A stretch of 45,793 nt of DNA from contig DXBJ01000020.1 in the NCBI GenBank assembly GCA_019116585.1, forward strand, positions 1 through 45,793. The letters run 5' to 3'. A program made the position numbers and the translations under genes. Under the pieces are notes generated by a model. The model was not told where the DNA came from, ran no database searches, and saw nothing but the letters and a program-made list of their open reading frames with translations. The DNA is from Candidatus Faecalibacterium gallistercoris (GTDB lineage: Bacteria; Bacillota; Clostridia; Oscillospirales; Ruminococcaceae). Shown here in pieces: positions 8,192 to 16,230 of the stretch (its first letter is position 1; each line of letters starts with the position of its first letter).

Positions 8192-9378
8192 TCGGGATGG
8201 GCGCTTCGGCTGCGACCCTCACGGCCGAAGCGCTGGAAGCCCTGCGCCGGGCCCGGCGGGTGGCGGGGGCCCGCCGCCTGCTGGAGGCGCTGCCCCCGGA
8301 TGTGACCCGGGACCGGGTCCCGGCGGTGCGGGCCGGCGAGATCTGGCAGGCGGTCCGGGATGTGGACCGGGCCGCCGTCCTCTACAGCGGGGACACGGGA
8401 TTTTATTCAGGGGCGGCGGAGCTGCTGGAGCTGCTCCGCGGGCAGGAAAGGGAGGCGGAGGTCTTTCCGGGGCTGTCCAGCGTCCAGATGCTGGCGGCCC
8501 GGCTGGGCCGGCCCTGGCAGGACTGGAAGCTGGTCTCGGCCCACGGCCGCGCCTGCGACCCGGTGGCCGCCGTCTGCGGCGGGCAGCCGGCCTTTTTCCT
8601 GACCGGCACGGGGGAGGGCGGCCCCGCCGCCCTCTGCCGGCAGCTGACCGCCGCCGGCCTGGGCGGGCTGCCGGTGACGGTGGCGGAAGCGCTGGCGATG
8701 GACGGGGAAAGGCTCTTTGCCGGCACGGCGGCCCAGGCCGCCGGGCGGGGGTTCGGGCCGCTGGCGGTCCTGCTGGCCGAGCCGGCCTTCCGCCTGCCGG
8801 CCCGCACCCCCGGCTGGCCGGACGGGACCTTCGTCCGGGCCGAGGGCGTCCCCATGACCAAACAGGCCGTCCGGGCCCAGGTGCTGGCCCAGCTGGCCGT
8901 CCGCCCCGGCGAGACGGTCTGGGACGTGGGGGCCGGCACGGGCAGCGTCAGCGTGGAGCTGGCCTATGCCAACGGCGGGGCCCCCGTCTGTGCGGTGGAA
9001 TGCCTGCCCGCCGCCTGCGCCGTCCTGGAAGAAAACCGCCGCCGTCTGGGCGGCTGGAACATCCGGGTGACGGCGGGCACAGCGCCGGAAGCCCTGCAGG
9101 GCCTGCCTGCCCCCGACGCCGTCCTGATCGGCGGCACCCGGGGCCGGCTGGAGCCCATTCTGGACGCCATCCTGGCGGCCAACCCGGCGGCCCGGGTCTG
9201 CCTGACCGCCATCGCTCTGGAGACCCTGGCCGCCGCCCTGGCGGCGTTCGGCGCCCGGGGGATGGAGCCGGAAGTGACCCAGATCGCCGCCGCCCATGCC
9301 GGGGGGCCGGGCAGGCTCCACCTGCTGCGGGCCGAAAACCCGGTCTTTATCCTCACAGCAGCAAAGGAGAAGGTATGA
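8164..9378 (+). CDS. cbiET: Fused precorrin-6B C5,15-methyltransferase / C12 decarboxylase (CbiE-CbiT)
   Basis: A 404-residue two-domain protein equivalent to aerobic-pathway CobL. Residues 1-200 are a CbiE tetrapyrrole methylase (IALIGMGASAATLTAEAL, VLYSGDTGFYSGAAELLELL, FPGLSSVQMLAARLGRPWQD). Residues 225-404 are CbiT, a Rossmann-fold methyltransferase with the SAM loop VWDVGAGTGSVSVELA and the preceding motif MTKQAVRAQVLAQL. Together they methylate C5 and C15 and decarboxylate the acetate on ring C. Many relatives encode the two halves separately, so the fusion is worth noting although it is known elsewhere. The stop overlaps cbiA by four bases. Confidence 0.95.
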   Translation: MPDRPRIALIGMGASAATLTAEALEALRRARRVAGARRLLEALPPDVTRDRVPAVRAGEIWQAVRDVDRAAVLYSGDTGFYSGAAELLELLRGQEREAEVFPGLSSVQMLAARLGRPWQDWKLVSAHGRACDPVAAVCGGQPAFFLTGTGEGGPAALCRQLTAAGLGGLPVTVAEALAMDGERLFAGTAAQAAGRGFGPLAVLLAEPAFRLPARTPGWPDGTFVRAEGVPMTKQAVRAQVLAQLAVRPGETVWDVGAGTGSVSVELAYANGGAPVCAVECLPAACAVLEENRRRLGGWNIRVTAGTAPEALQGLPAPDAVLIGGTRGRLEPILDAILAANPAARVCLTAIALETLAAALAAFGARGMEPEVTQIAAAHAGGPGRLHLLRAENPVFILTAAKEKV

Positions 9379-10745
9379 ACTCCACCTGCATCCCACAGAT
9401 CCTGGTGGCGGCCCCCGCCTCGGGCAGCGGCAAGACCGCCGTCACCTGTGCCCTGCTGACGGCCCTGCGCCGCCGGGGGCTGGACCCCTGCGCCTTCAAA
9501 TGCGGGCCGGACTACATCGACCCCATGTTCCACCGGGCCGCCCTGGGGGTGGACAGCTGCAACCTGGATCTGTTCCTGACCCGGCCCGCCCGGCTGCGGC
9601 AGCTCTACGCCCGGCATCTGGCGGGGCACGGGGCGGCGGTGGCCGAAGGGGCCATGGGTTATTACGACGGGGCGGCCCTCACCGACAGGGCCAGCGCCTG
9701 GCAGACGGCGGATACGCTGGGCCTGCCGGTGCTGCTGGCGGTGCGGCCCGGCGGGGCCAGCCTGACCCTGGCGGCCCAGATCCGGGGGATGCTGGCGTTC
9801 CGCCCCGACAGCCGCCTGAAGGCTGTGATCCTCAACGATTGTTCGCCGGGCTACGCGGCCCGGCTGGCCCCCCTCCTGGAGCGGGAGACCGGCCTGCCGG
9901 TGGTGGGCTGCCTGCCCCGGCTGGAGGCCGCCCGGCTGCCCAGCCGCCACCTGGGGCTGTACACCGCCGCAGAGGTCGCGGACCTGGCCGGGCGGCTGGA
10001 AGCTCTGGCGGACGCCCTGGAGGCGAACGCCGATCTGGACCGGCTGCTGGAGCTGTGCCTGTGCCCGGCCCCGGAGGCGGAACGGACGCCCCTGCCGCCG
10101 GTCCGGGCCCGGATCGCCGTGGCGCAGGATGCGGCCTTCTGTTTCTGCTACCCCGAAAGCCTGCAGGCTTTGCGGGAGGCCGGGGCGGAATGCGTCTTTT
10201 TCAGCCCGCTGGCGGACGGCGGCCTGCCCCCGGCGGACGGCCTCTACCTGCCGGGGGGCTACCCGGAGCTGCACGCCGAAGCCCTGAGCCGCAACCGGCC
10301 CATGCGGGACGCGGTGCGCGCGGCGGTGGAGGCGGGGATGCCCACGGTGGCCGAGTGCGGGGGCTTCCTCTATCTGGGGCGTGCCCTGGCGGATGAGGAG
10401 GGCCAAAGCTGGCCGATGGCCGGCGTTTTGCCGGGGCAGGGCTTTGCGGCCCGGGGGCTGGTCCGCTTCGGCTATACCACCCTGACGGCGGAGCAGGACA
10501 GCCTGCTCTTCCGCAAAGGGGAGGCCGTCCCCGCCCATGAGTTCCACCACTGGGACACCACCTGCCCCGGGACGGCCCTGGCTGCCTGCAAGCCCGACGG
10601 CCGGGCCTGGCGGTGCGGTTTTGCATCCCCGGGGCTGTACGCGGCCTTCCCCCATCTGTACTGGGCGGGCAGGCCGGAGCTGGCCGCCCGGTTTGTCCGG
10701 GCCGCCGCAGCGTATCGAAAGGAACACCATCATGCAGACATTTGA
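9375..10745 (+). CDS. cbiA: Cobyrinate a,c-diamide synthase CbiA
   Basis: A 456-residue glutamine-dependent amidotransferase that uses ATP to amidate the a and c acetate side chains of cobyrinate. The N-terminal dethiobiotin-synthetase-like domain starts with the P-loop APASGSGKTAVTCALL and contains KCGPDYIDPMFHRAALG. The C-terminal class I glutaminase domain (about residue 240 on) has LYLPGGYPELHAEALS and the nucleophile loop PTVAECGGFLYLGRAL. HEFHHWD follows near the end. ATG 9375 is supported by AAAGGAGA just upstream. It overlaps cobT by 14 bases. Confidence 0.95.
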   Translation: MNSTCIPQILVAAPASGSGKTAVTCALLTALRRRGLDPCAFKCGPDYIDPMFHRAALGVDSCNLDLFLTRPARLRQLYARHLAGHGAAVAEGAMGYYDGAALTDRASAWQTADTLGLPVLLAVRPGGASLTLAAQIRGMLAFRPDSRLKAVILNDCSPGYAARLAPLLERETGLPVVGCLPRLEAARLPSRHLGLYTAAEVADLAGRLEALADALEANADLDRLLELCLCPAPEAERTPLPPVRARIAVAQDAAFCFCYPESLQALREAGAECVFFSPLADGGLPPADGLYLPGGYPELHAEALSRNRPMRDAVRAAVEAGMPTVAECGGFLYLGRALADEEGQSWPMAGVLPGQGFAARGLVRFGYTTLTAEQDSLLFRKGEAVPAHEFHHWDTTCPGTALAACKPDGRAWRCGFASPGLYAAFPHLYWAGRPELAARFVRAAAAYRKEHHHADI

Positions 10746-11808
10746 TTCCATCGCCGCCCTGTGCCGGGCGGCATCCGTTCCGGCGGACCAGGCCGCACGG
10801 GAGGCGGCTCACCGCCGCTGGGCCTCGCTGGCCCACCCCCTGGGCAGCCTGGGCCTGCTGGAGACCATGCTGGAGGACGCCGCCGCCCTCACCGGCAGCG
10901 CAGAGCTGGATTTCAGCCGCCGGGCGGTGCTGGTCCTCTGCGCCGACAACGGGGTGGTGGCCCAGGGGGTGACCCAGACCGGCCCCGAGGCCACGGCGGC
11001 GGTGGCCCGGGGGCTGGCGGCGGGCCGGAGCCCCGTCTGCCGGATGGCCCAGGCCGCCCGGTGCCAGGTGGTGCCGGTGGACATGGGCATTTTGGACTTT
11101 GCCCCGACGGAGGGGGTGCTGTCCTGCCGGGTGGGCAACGGCACCGGCGACATCACCGCCGGCCCTGCCATGAGCCGCGCCCAGGCGGAACAGGCTGTCC
11201 TGACCGGGGCGGCCCTGGCGGCCCGGCAGGCCGATGCGGGGACCACGCTGCTGGCCACCGGGGAGATGGGCATCGGCAACACCACCACCTCGGCGGCGGT
11301 GGCCTGCGCCCTGCTGGGCCGTCCGGCAGAAGACTTCACCGGCCGGGGGGCGGGCCTGTCCGACGCGGGGCTGGCCCGCAAGGTGGCCGCCGTCCGGAAG
11401 GCCCTGGCCCTCAACCGCCCCGACCCCGCCGACCCCCTGGACGTCCTGGCCAAGGTGGGCGGTTTCGACCTGGCGGGGCTGTGCGGGGTGTTTTTGGGCG
11501 GGGCGGCCTGCCGGGTGCCGGTGCTGGCCGACGGCCTCATCAGCACGGTGGCGGCCCTGTGCGCCGTCCGGCTCTGCCCGGGGGCGGCCAAGGCCGTCTT
11601 TGCCAGCCACGTTTCGGCCGAGCCGGCGGGCCGGGCCGTCCTGGACGCCCTGGGCAAACAGCCCCTCATCACAGCGGGGATGCGCCTGGGCGAGGGCACC
11701 GGCGCGGTGGCCTCCATCCCCCTGTGGGATATGGCCCGGGCGGTCTATGCCGAGAGCTACAGTTTTGCACAGTGCGGCGTGGAAGCCTACCAGCCGCAGG
11801 GAGGGTGA
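10732..11808 (+). CDS. cobT: Nicotinate-nucleotide--dimethylbenzimidazole phosphoribosyltransferase CobT
   Basis: This 358-residue enzyme makes alpha-ribazole phosphate from the lower-ligand base and nicotinate mononucleotide. Recognisable motifs are HPLGSLGLLETM, VLCADNGVVAQGVTQTGPE, TTLLATGEMGIGNTTTSAAV and the catalytic glutamate region GMRLGEGTGAVASIPLWD. Length matches the family. ATG 10732 lies inside the end of cbiA with AAAGGA at 10718-10723. No lower-ligand synthesis gene (BluB or Bza type) occurs in the window, so the base may be scavenged. Confidence 0.95.
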   Translation: MQTFDSIAALCRAASVPADQAAREAAHRRWASLAHPLGSLGLLETMLEDAAALTGSAELDFSRRAVLVLCADNGVVAQGVTQTGPEATAAVARGLAAGRSPVCRMAQAARCQVVPVDMGILDFAPTEGVLSCRVGNGTGDITAGPAMSRAQAEQAVLTGAALAARQADAGTTLLATGEMGIGNTTTSAAVACALLGRPAEDFTGRGAGLSDAGLARKVAAVRKALALNRPDPADPLDVLAKVGGFDLAGLCGVFLGGAACRVPVLADGLISTVAALCAVRLCPGAAKAVFASHVSAEPAGRAVLDALGKQPLITAGMRLGEGTGAVASIPLWDMARAVYAESYSFAQCGVEAYQPQGG

Positions 11809-11810
11809 GG

Positions 11811-12338
11811 ATGTTCACGCTGGTCATCGGCGGGGCGGCCTCGGGCAAGAGCGAATACGCCGAGAGCCTGCTGCTGGGCGCCCCCGGCCCCCGCTATTAT
11901 CTTGCGACCATGGAGCCCATGGAGGACGCCGAGTGCCGCGCCCGCATCGAAAAACACCGCCGCCAGCGGGCCGGCAAGGGGTTCGTGACCATCGAGCGGG
12001 GGGTGGACCTGGCCGGTCTGGCCCTGCCGGCGCGGGGGGATGTCCTGCTGGAGGACCTGGGCAACCTGGCCGCCAACGAACTGTACAGCCCGGCGGGGTC
12101 TGGCCCTGCCGGCGCGCTGGGAGCCGTGGTGGAAGGGGTCCGGCATCTGCGGGCGGAGTGCCGCGGGCTGGTGGTGGTCTCCAACGAGATCTTTGCCGGC
12201 GGGCGGGACTACGCCCCGGGCACTGAGACCTATCTGCGGCTGCTGGCGGACGCCCACCGGGCCCTGGCGGCCCTGGCGGACAACGTCTGCGAGGTGGCCT
12301 GCGGGCTGCCCATTTACTACAAGGGAGCAAAACCATGA
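11811..12338 (+). CDS. cobU: Adenosylcobinamide kinase / guanylyltransferase CobU (atypical C-terminal motif)
   Basis: A 175-residue enzyme expected to phosphorylate adenosylcobinamide and activate it with GTP. It has the P-loop VIGGAASGKSEYAE, the YLATMEP and IEKHRRQR region (family catalytic histidine) and LLEDLGNLAANEL. It ends with VCEVACGLPIYYKG. Unusual: after VVVSNE the family normally continues with a GxGIVP motif and RFRDxxGRxN. Here it reads IFAGGRDYAPGTETYLRLL instead. The short gene at 13222 retains a GGGVVP motif, so functions may be divided. ATG 11811 follows a GGGTGAGG stretch and overlaps the cobT end closely. Confidence 0.88.
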   Translation: MFTLVIGGAASGKSEYAESLLLGAPGPRYYLATMEPMEDAECRARIEKHRRQRAGKGFVTIERGVDLAGLALPARGDVLLEDLGNLAANELYSPAGSGPAGALGAVVEGVRHLRAECRGLVVVSNEIFAGGRDYAPGTETYLRLLADAHRALAALADNVCEVACGLPIYYKGAKP

Positions 12339-13225
12339 ATTGGGAACATTGGAAAGCCCGGGCCGGCCGCCTCAAGGCCCAGGCCGGGCAGAAGATCGGC
12401 CATGCCGCCGGCCGTGCCGGGAAGATCCGGCTGCCGGGCGGGCTGCAGACGGCGGCGGAAACGCTGGCGGTGGCCTTTGGGATGTTTTCGGCCGTGCCGG
12501 CGCCCCAGCCGGCCTGGAACGAAAAGAATATGCGCTACGCCCTGTGCGCCTTCCCCCTGGTGGGGGCGGCGGTGGCCCTGGCCTTTGGGGCCTGGGGCTG
12601 GGCGGCGGCGGCCCTGGACCTGCCGGTGCTGCTGCGGGCGGCGGGCTTCTGCCTGCTGCCGGTCTGGATCACGGGCGGCATCCACCTGGACGGCTACGCC
12701 GACACCTGCGACGCCCTGGCCAGCTACGCCAGCCAGGAAGAGCGCCTGGCCATCCTCAAGGACCCCCATTGCGGGGCTTTTGCGGTGATCCGGCTGTGCA
12801 GCTGGTTCGTGGCCGACCTGGCCCTGTGCGCCGCCCTGCCCCTGACCAGCCGGGCGGTGGGCTGCATGCAGCTGGGCTTTGTGCTGGAGCGGGCCATCTC
12901 GGGCTGGGCGGTGGCCGCCCTGCCCCTGGCCAAGCACACCGGCCTGGCCCATACTTTTTCCACCGCGGCGGACCGGCAGCGGGTCAAGCTGATCCTGACC
13001 GGGGTCATCCTGGCCGCGTCCATGCTGCTGGTGGGGATCGGCGGGGTGTCGGGCTGGGCCATGCTGGCGGCGGCTCTGGCCGCCCTGGGGCGGTACGCCG
13101 CCGTCTCCCGGCGGGATTTCGGTGGCATCACCGGCGATCTGGCGGGGTGGTTTTTGCAGCGGTGCGAGCTGTGGATGCTGGGGGCCCTGGTGGCCGCCCA
13201 GCTGATGGAGGCGCGCTGGCTATGA
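12335..13225 (+). CDS. cobS: Adenosylcobinamide-GDP ribazoletransferase (cobalamin synthase) CobS
   Basis: A 296-residue integral membrane enzyme that joins adenosylcobinamide-GDP to alpha-ribazole (phosphate), forming the nucleotide loop. The signature GGIHLDGYADTCDALASYAS (Mg2+/GDP binding) is intact. Several hydrophobic helices follow (around residues 70-110, 135-160, 200-235). The N-terminal 40 residues are unusually basic and Ala/Gly rich (KARAGRLKAQAGQKIGHAAG) and are not part of the usual fold. The start at 12335 overlaps the cobU stop by four bases and the end overlaps the next gene by four bases. Confidence 0.93.
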   Translation: MNWEHWKARAGRLKAQAGQKIGHAAGRAGKIRLPGGLQTAAETLAVAFGMFSAVPAPQPAWNEKNMRYALCAFPLVGAAVALAFGAWGWAAAALDLPVLLRAAGFCLLPVWITGGIHLDGYADTCDALASYASQEERLAILKDPHCGAFAVIRLCSWFVADLALCAALPLTSRAVGCMQLGFVLERAISGWAVAALPLAKHTGLAHTFSTAADRQRVKLILTGVILAASMLLVGIGGVSGWAMLAAALAALGRYAAVSRRDFGGITGDLAGWFLQRCELWMLGALVAAQLMEARWL

Positions 13226-13572
13226 CGTTGATCACCGGCCCGCTGTGGAGCGGGAAACGCGACGCTGCCTGCCGCCTGCTGGGCTGCACCCGGGCAGAAC
13301 TGGCCGCCCATGCCGTCTGGGACGTGCAGGAGCTGGCCGCCGCCTGCCAGGACCCCGCCGGGCTGGAAGCGCTGGCCGACCGGCTGGCCGAAGGCTACGA
13401 GATCGTGATCTTGACCGAGGAGGGCGGGGGCGTGGTCCCCGCCGACCCGGCCCAGCGCGCCGCCCGGGAAAAGGCCGGGCGGCTGGCCTGCCTGCTGGCG
13501 GCCCGGGCCGGATGCGTCGTGCGGGTCTTCTGCGGCCTGCCGCTTGTTTTGAAAGGGGAGTGCAAGCTATGA
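13222..13572 (+). CDS. Truncated CobU-like protein (second CobU paralogue)
   Basis: A 116-residue protein. The N-terminus resembles a shortened CobU P-loop (LITGPLWSGKRDAACRLLG). The C-terminal half resembles the CobU end: VILTEEGGGVVPADPAQRAA, EKAGRLACLLAARAG and VVRVFCGLPLVLKG line up with the family pattern VTNEVGxGIVP, GRVNQRLAAAADEV and the final GLP/GI segment. The middle third of CobU, including the catalytic histidine region, is missing. The frame is clean and start and stop overlap both neighbours by four bases, so it is an intact short gene rather than a pseudogene. The function is unknown; it may assist the atypical CobU encoded at 11811. Confidence 0.75.
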   Translation: MTLITGPLWSGKRDAACRLLGCTRAELAAHAVWDVQELAAACQDPAGLEALADRLAEGYEIVILTEEGGGVVPADPAQRAAREKAGRLACLLAARAGCVVRVFCGLPLVLKGECKL

Positions 13573-14192
13573 AAATCTATCTGCTCCGCCATGGCACCAC
13601 CGACTACAACACCCAAAAGCGCTACCAGGGCCAGCGGGACATCCCCCTGTCCACCCGGGGGCGGGAGGCTCTGTGCCAGGCGGATCTCAGCCCCGACGTG
13701 GTCTACGTCAGCCCCATGACCCGGGCCCGGCAGACCGCCCGCATCCTGTTCCCCCAGGCGGAACAGATCGTGGTGCCGGGGCTGCGGGAGATGGACTTTG
13801 GCACCTTTGAGGGCCGCAACTACATCGAAATGGAAAACGACCCCGACTACCGCGCCTGGGTGGCGTCCAACTGCGAGAGCGCCTGCCCCGACGGGGAGCG
13901 GAAGGAGGACTTCTGCCGGCGGTCCTGCGCGGTGTTCGCCAAACTGGTGGACGACGCCTTTGCGGCCGGGCGGGAACAGCTGGTGATCCTGGCCCACGGC
14001 GGCACCCAGATGTCGGTGATGGAGCGGTTTGCCCTGCCCCGCAAAGAATACCACGCATGGCTGGGCCCCAACGCCGGGGGCTACATCCTGGAGGCAGACC
14101 CTGCGGTCTGGGCGAGGGAACACACCCTGCAGTGCCTGGCCCAGGTCCAGTATACCAAAGACGCCCGCCGGGCCGGGGAGGCCGGATGCTGA
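13569..14192 (+). CDS. cobC: Histidine phosphatase, probable alpha-ribazole phosphatase CobC
   Basis: A 207-residue member of the phosphoglycerate mutase-like family. The catalytic RHG motif is at the N-terminus (IYLLRHGTTDYNTQKRYQGQ). VYVSPMTRARQTARI, the acid residue in LREMDFGTFEGRNYIEME and the second histidine in VILAHGGTQMSVME are all in place. Position between cobS and cbiB makes alpha-ribazole-5'-phosphate, or adenosylcobalamin-5'-phosphate, the likely substrate. By sequence alone it could be a more general phosphatase. The last seven bases overlap cbiB. Confidence 0.88.
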   Translation: MKIYLLRHGTTDYNTQKRYQGQRDIPLSTRGREALCQADLSPDVVYVSPMTRARQTARILFPQAEQIVVPGLREMDFGTFEGRNYIEMENDPDYRAWVASNCESACPDGERKEDFCRRSCAVFAKLVDDAFAAGREQLVILAHGGTQMSVMERFALPRKEYHAWLGPNAGGYILEADPAVWAREHTLQCLAQVQYTKDARRAGEAGC

Positions 14193-15160
14193 CCGCCCTG
14201 GCGGTGCTGGGGGGCTTCGGGCTGGACCTGCTGCTGGCCGACCCCGCCTGGATGCCCCACCCGGTGGTGGGGATGGGCCGGGCCATTGCCGCGCTGGAAA
14301 AGCGGCTGCGCCGGCTGTTCCCTGCCACACCGGCGGGGGAACGGGCGGCCGGCCGGGTGCTGGCCGCGGCGCTGCCTCTGGGGACCTTTGCCCTGGCGGC
14401 GGGGGCGCTGGCCCTGGCCTACCGGCTGCACCCGGCGGCAGGGTTTGCCCTGGAGACGCTCTGGTGCTGGCAGGCGCTGGCCCTGCGGGGCCTGGCCGAC
14501 GAGAGCGGCAAGGTCTACGCCCAGCTGGCAAAGGGCGATCTGCCCGCCGCCCGCCGGGCCGTCAGCCGGATCGTGGGGCGGGATACCGGTTCCCTCACCG
14601 CCGCAGGGGTGACCAAAGCCGCCGTGGAGACGGTGGCCGAAAACTTTTCGGACGGGGTGGCCGCCCCCCTGTTTTACCTGCTGCTCGGGGGCGCGCCCCT
14701 GGGCCTGGCCTATAAGGCGGTGAACACCATGGACAGCATGGTGGGCTACAAAAACAAGACCTACCTCCACTTTGGCCGGGCGGCGGCCCGCCTGGACGAC
14801 GCGGCCAACTTTCTCCCGTCCCGGCTGGCGGCGCTGCTCTGGATCGGGGCGGCGGGCCTGGCCGGCTTCGACGGGCGGGGGGCCTGGCGCATCTGGCGGC
14901 GGGACCGCCTGCGCCACGCCAGCCCCAACTCGGCCCAGACCGAATCGGCCTGCGCCGGGGCCCTGGGCGTCCAGCTGGCCGGCCCCGCCTGGTATTTTGG
15001 AGAATACTACGACAAGCCCACCATCGGGGACGACACCCGGCCGGTGGAGCCCGCGGACATCCTGCGGGCGGACCGGATGCTGTACCTGGCGGGTTTTCTG
15101 GCTTTGGGGCTGGGGCTGGGGCTGCGCTTTGGCCTGGCGGCCCTTTTGAGGTGGTTATGA
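14186..15160 (+). CDS. cbiB: Adenosylcobinamide-phosphate synthase CbiB
   Basis: A 324-residue integral membrane protein that attaches (R)-1-amino-2-propanol O-phosphate to adenosylcobyric acid. Family motifs: DLLLADPAWMPHPVVGMGRA, VSRIVGRDTGSLTAAGVTKA, VETVAENFSDGVAAPLFYLL, KAVNTMDSMVGYKNKTYLHF and RLDDAANFLPSRL. HASPNSAQTESACAGALGV follows. Hydrophobic spans at both ends and in the middle fit a four- or five-helix topology. It starts inside the cobC stop (ATGCTGA) and its own stop overlaps the following ATG. It would use the product of the next gene. Confidence 0.95.
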   Translation: MLTALAVLGGFGLDLLLADPAWMPHPVVGMGRAIAALEKRLRRLFPATPAGERAAGRVLAAALPLGTFALAAGALALAYRLHPAAGFALETLWCWQALALRGLADESGKVYAQLAKGDLPAARRAVSRIVGRDTGSLTAAGVTKAAVETVAENFSDGVAAPLFYLLLGGAPLGLAYKAVNTMDSMVGYKNKTYLHFGRAAARLDDAANFLPSRLAALLWIGAAGLAGFDGRGAWRIWRRDRLRHASPNSAQTESACAGALGVQLAGPAWYFGEYYDKPTIGDDTRPVEPADILRADRMLYLAGFLALGLGLGLRFGLAALLRWL

Positions 15161-16230
15161 CAAAGAAAACGGATCCGATCCTGACCCACGGCGGGGACTG
15201 GGCCGGCTTTGCCGCCGAGTACGGCGCGCAGGCCCCCCTGCTGGATTTTTCGGCCAACGTCAGCCCGCTGGGGCTGCCGGCGGGGGTGGCGGCGGCCCTG
15301 GCAGGGTGCGCCTCCGGCTGCGACCGCTACCCCGACCCCCTCTGCCGGGAGCTGACGGCGGCCATTGCCCGGGCCGAGGGGGTGCCGGCAGAGTGGGTCC
15401 TCTGCGGCAACGGTGCGGCCGACCTGATCTGGCGGGGAGCGCTGGCCCTGCGGCCGGGCCGGGCGCTGGTCACCTCCCCCGCCTTTGCCGAGTACGAGGC
15501 CGCCCTGGCCGCCGTGGGCTGCCGGGTGGAGCGGTATGCCCTCCGGGAGGCGGAGGGCTTCCGGCTGGACGAGGGCTTTCTGGAAGCCATCCGGCCGGGG
15601 GTGGGGATGGTTTTTCTCTGCGAGCCCAACAACCCCACCGGCCTGACCAGCCCCCGGCCCCTGCTGCTGCGGGTGCTGGATCGCTGCCGGCAGGCAGGAG
15701 CGCTGTTGGTGGCGGACGAGTGCTTTGGGGATTTTCTGGCCGACCCGGCCGCCCATACCCTGAAAGGGGCGCTGGAAGGGGGCGGCCTGCTGCTGCTGAA
15801 AGCCTTCACCAAGCTGTACGGGATGGCGGGGGTGCGGCTGGGTTATGGCCTGTGCGCCGACCCCGCCCTGCTGGCAAAGCTGCGGGCGGCGGGGCAGCCC
15901 TGGGCGGTCTCCACCCCGGCCCAGGCCGCGGGGCTGGCCGCCCTGAAAGAGACCGGGTATGTGCAGGCCGTCCGGGACCTGATCGCGGACCAGCGGCCCC
16001 GGCTGGCCGCGGGGCTGGCGGCGCTGGGCTGCCAGGTCCTGCCGGGGGAGGCGAACTATCTGCTGTTCCGGTGCGGCACACCGCTGGCAGAGCCGCTGCG
16101 CCGGCGGGGCATCCTGCTGCGCAGCTGCGCCAATTACCATGGCCTGGGCCCGGACTGGTACCGCACCGCCGTCCGCACCGGGCCCGAAAACCGCCGCCTG
16201 CTGGCGGCCCTCAGGGAGGTGCTGGGATGA
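15157..16230 (+). CDS. cobD: L-threonine-O-3-phosphate decarboxylase CobD
   Basis: A 357-residue PLP enzyme of the histidinol-phosphate aminotransferase fold that makes (R)-1-amino-2-propanol O-phosphate. LLDFSANVSPLGLP and CDRYPDPLCRELTAAIA are typical CobD starts. CNGxAD-type NGAADLIWR, CEPNNPTGL, LLVADECFGDF and the PLP-lysine region LLKAFTKLYGMAGVRLGYG follow. It resembles HisC, but the position next to cbiB decides for CobD. The start at ATG 15157, six bases inside an open frame that begins GTG, has GAGG just upstream. No threonine kinase gene is seen nearby to supply the substrate. Confidence 0.9.
   Translation: MTKKTDPILTHGGDWAGFAAEYGAQAPLLDFSANVSPLGLPAGVAAALAGCASGCDRYPDPLCRELTAAIARAEGVPAEWVLCGNGAADLIWRGALALRPGRALVTSPAFAEYEAALAAVGCRVERYALREAEGFRLDEGFLEAIRPGVGMVFLCEPNNPTGLTSPRPLLLRVLDRCRQAGALLVADECFGDFLADPAAHTLKGALEGGGLLLLKAFTKLYGMAGVRLGYGLCADPALLAKLRAAGQPWAVSTPAQAAGLAALKETGYVQAVRDLIADQRPRLAAGLAALGCQVLPGEANYLLFRCGTPLAEPLRRRGILLRSCANYHGLGPDWYRTAVRTGPENRRLLAALREVLG

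Noticed and set aside
13222..13572. Pseudogene reading of the short CobU-like gene
   Set aside because: The frame is uninterrupted, overlaps both neighbours by four bases like the other operon genes, and keeps conserved motifs, so it is listed as an intact gene.
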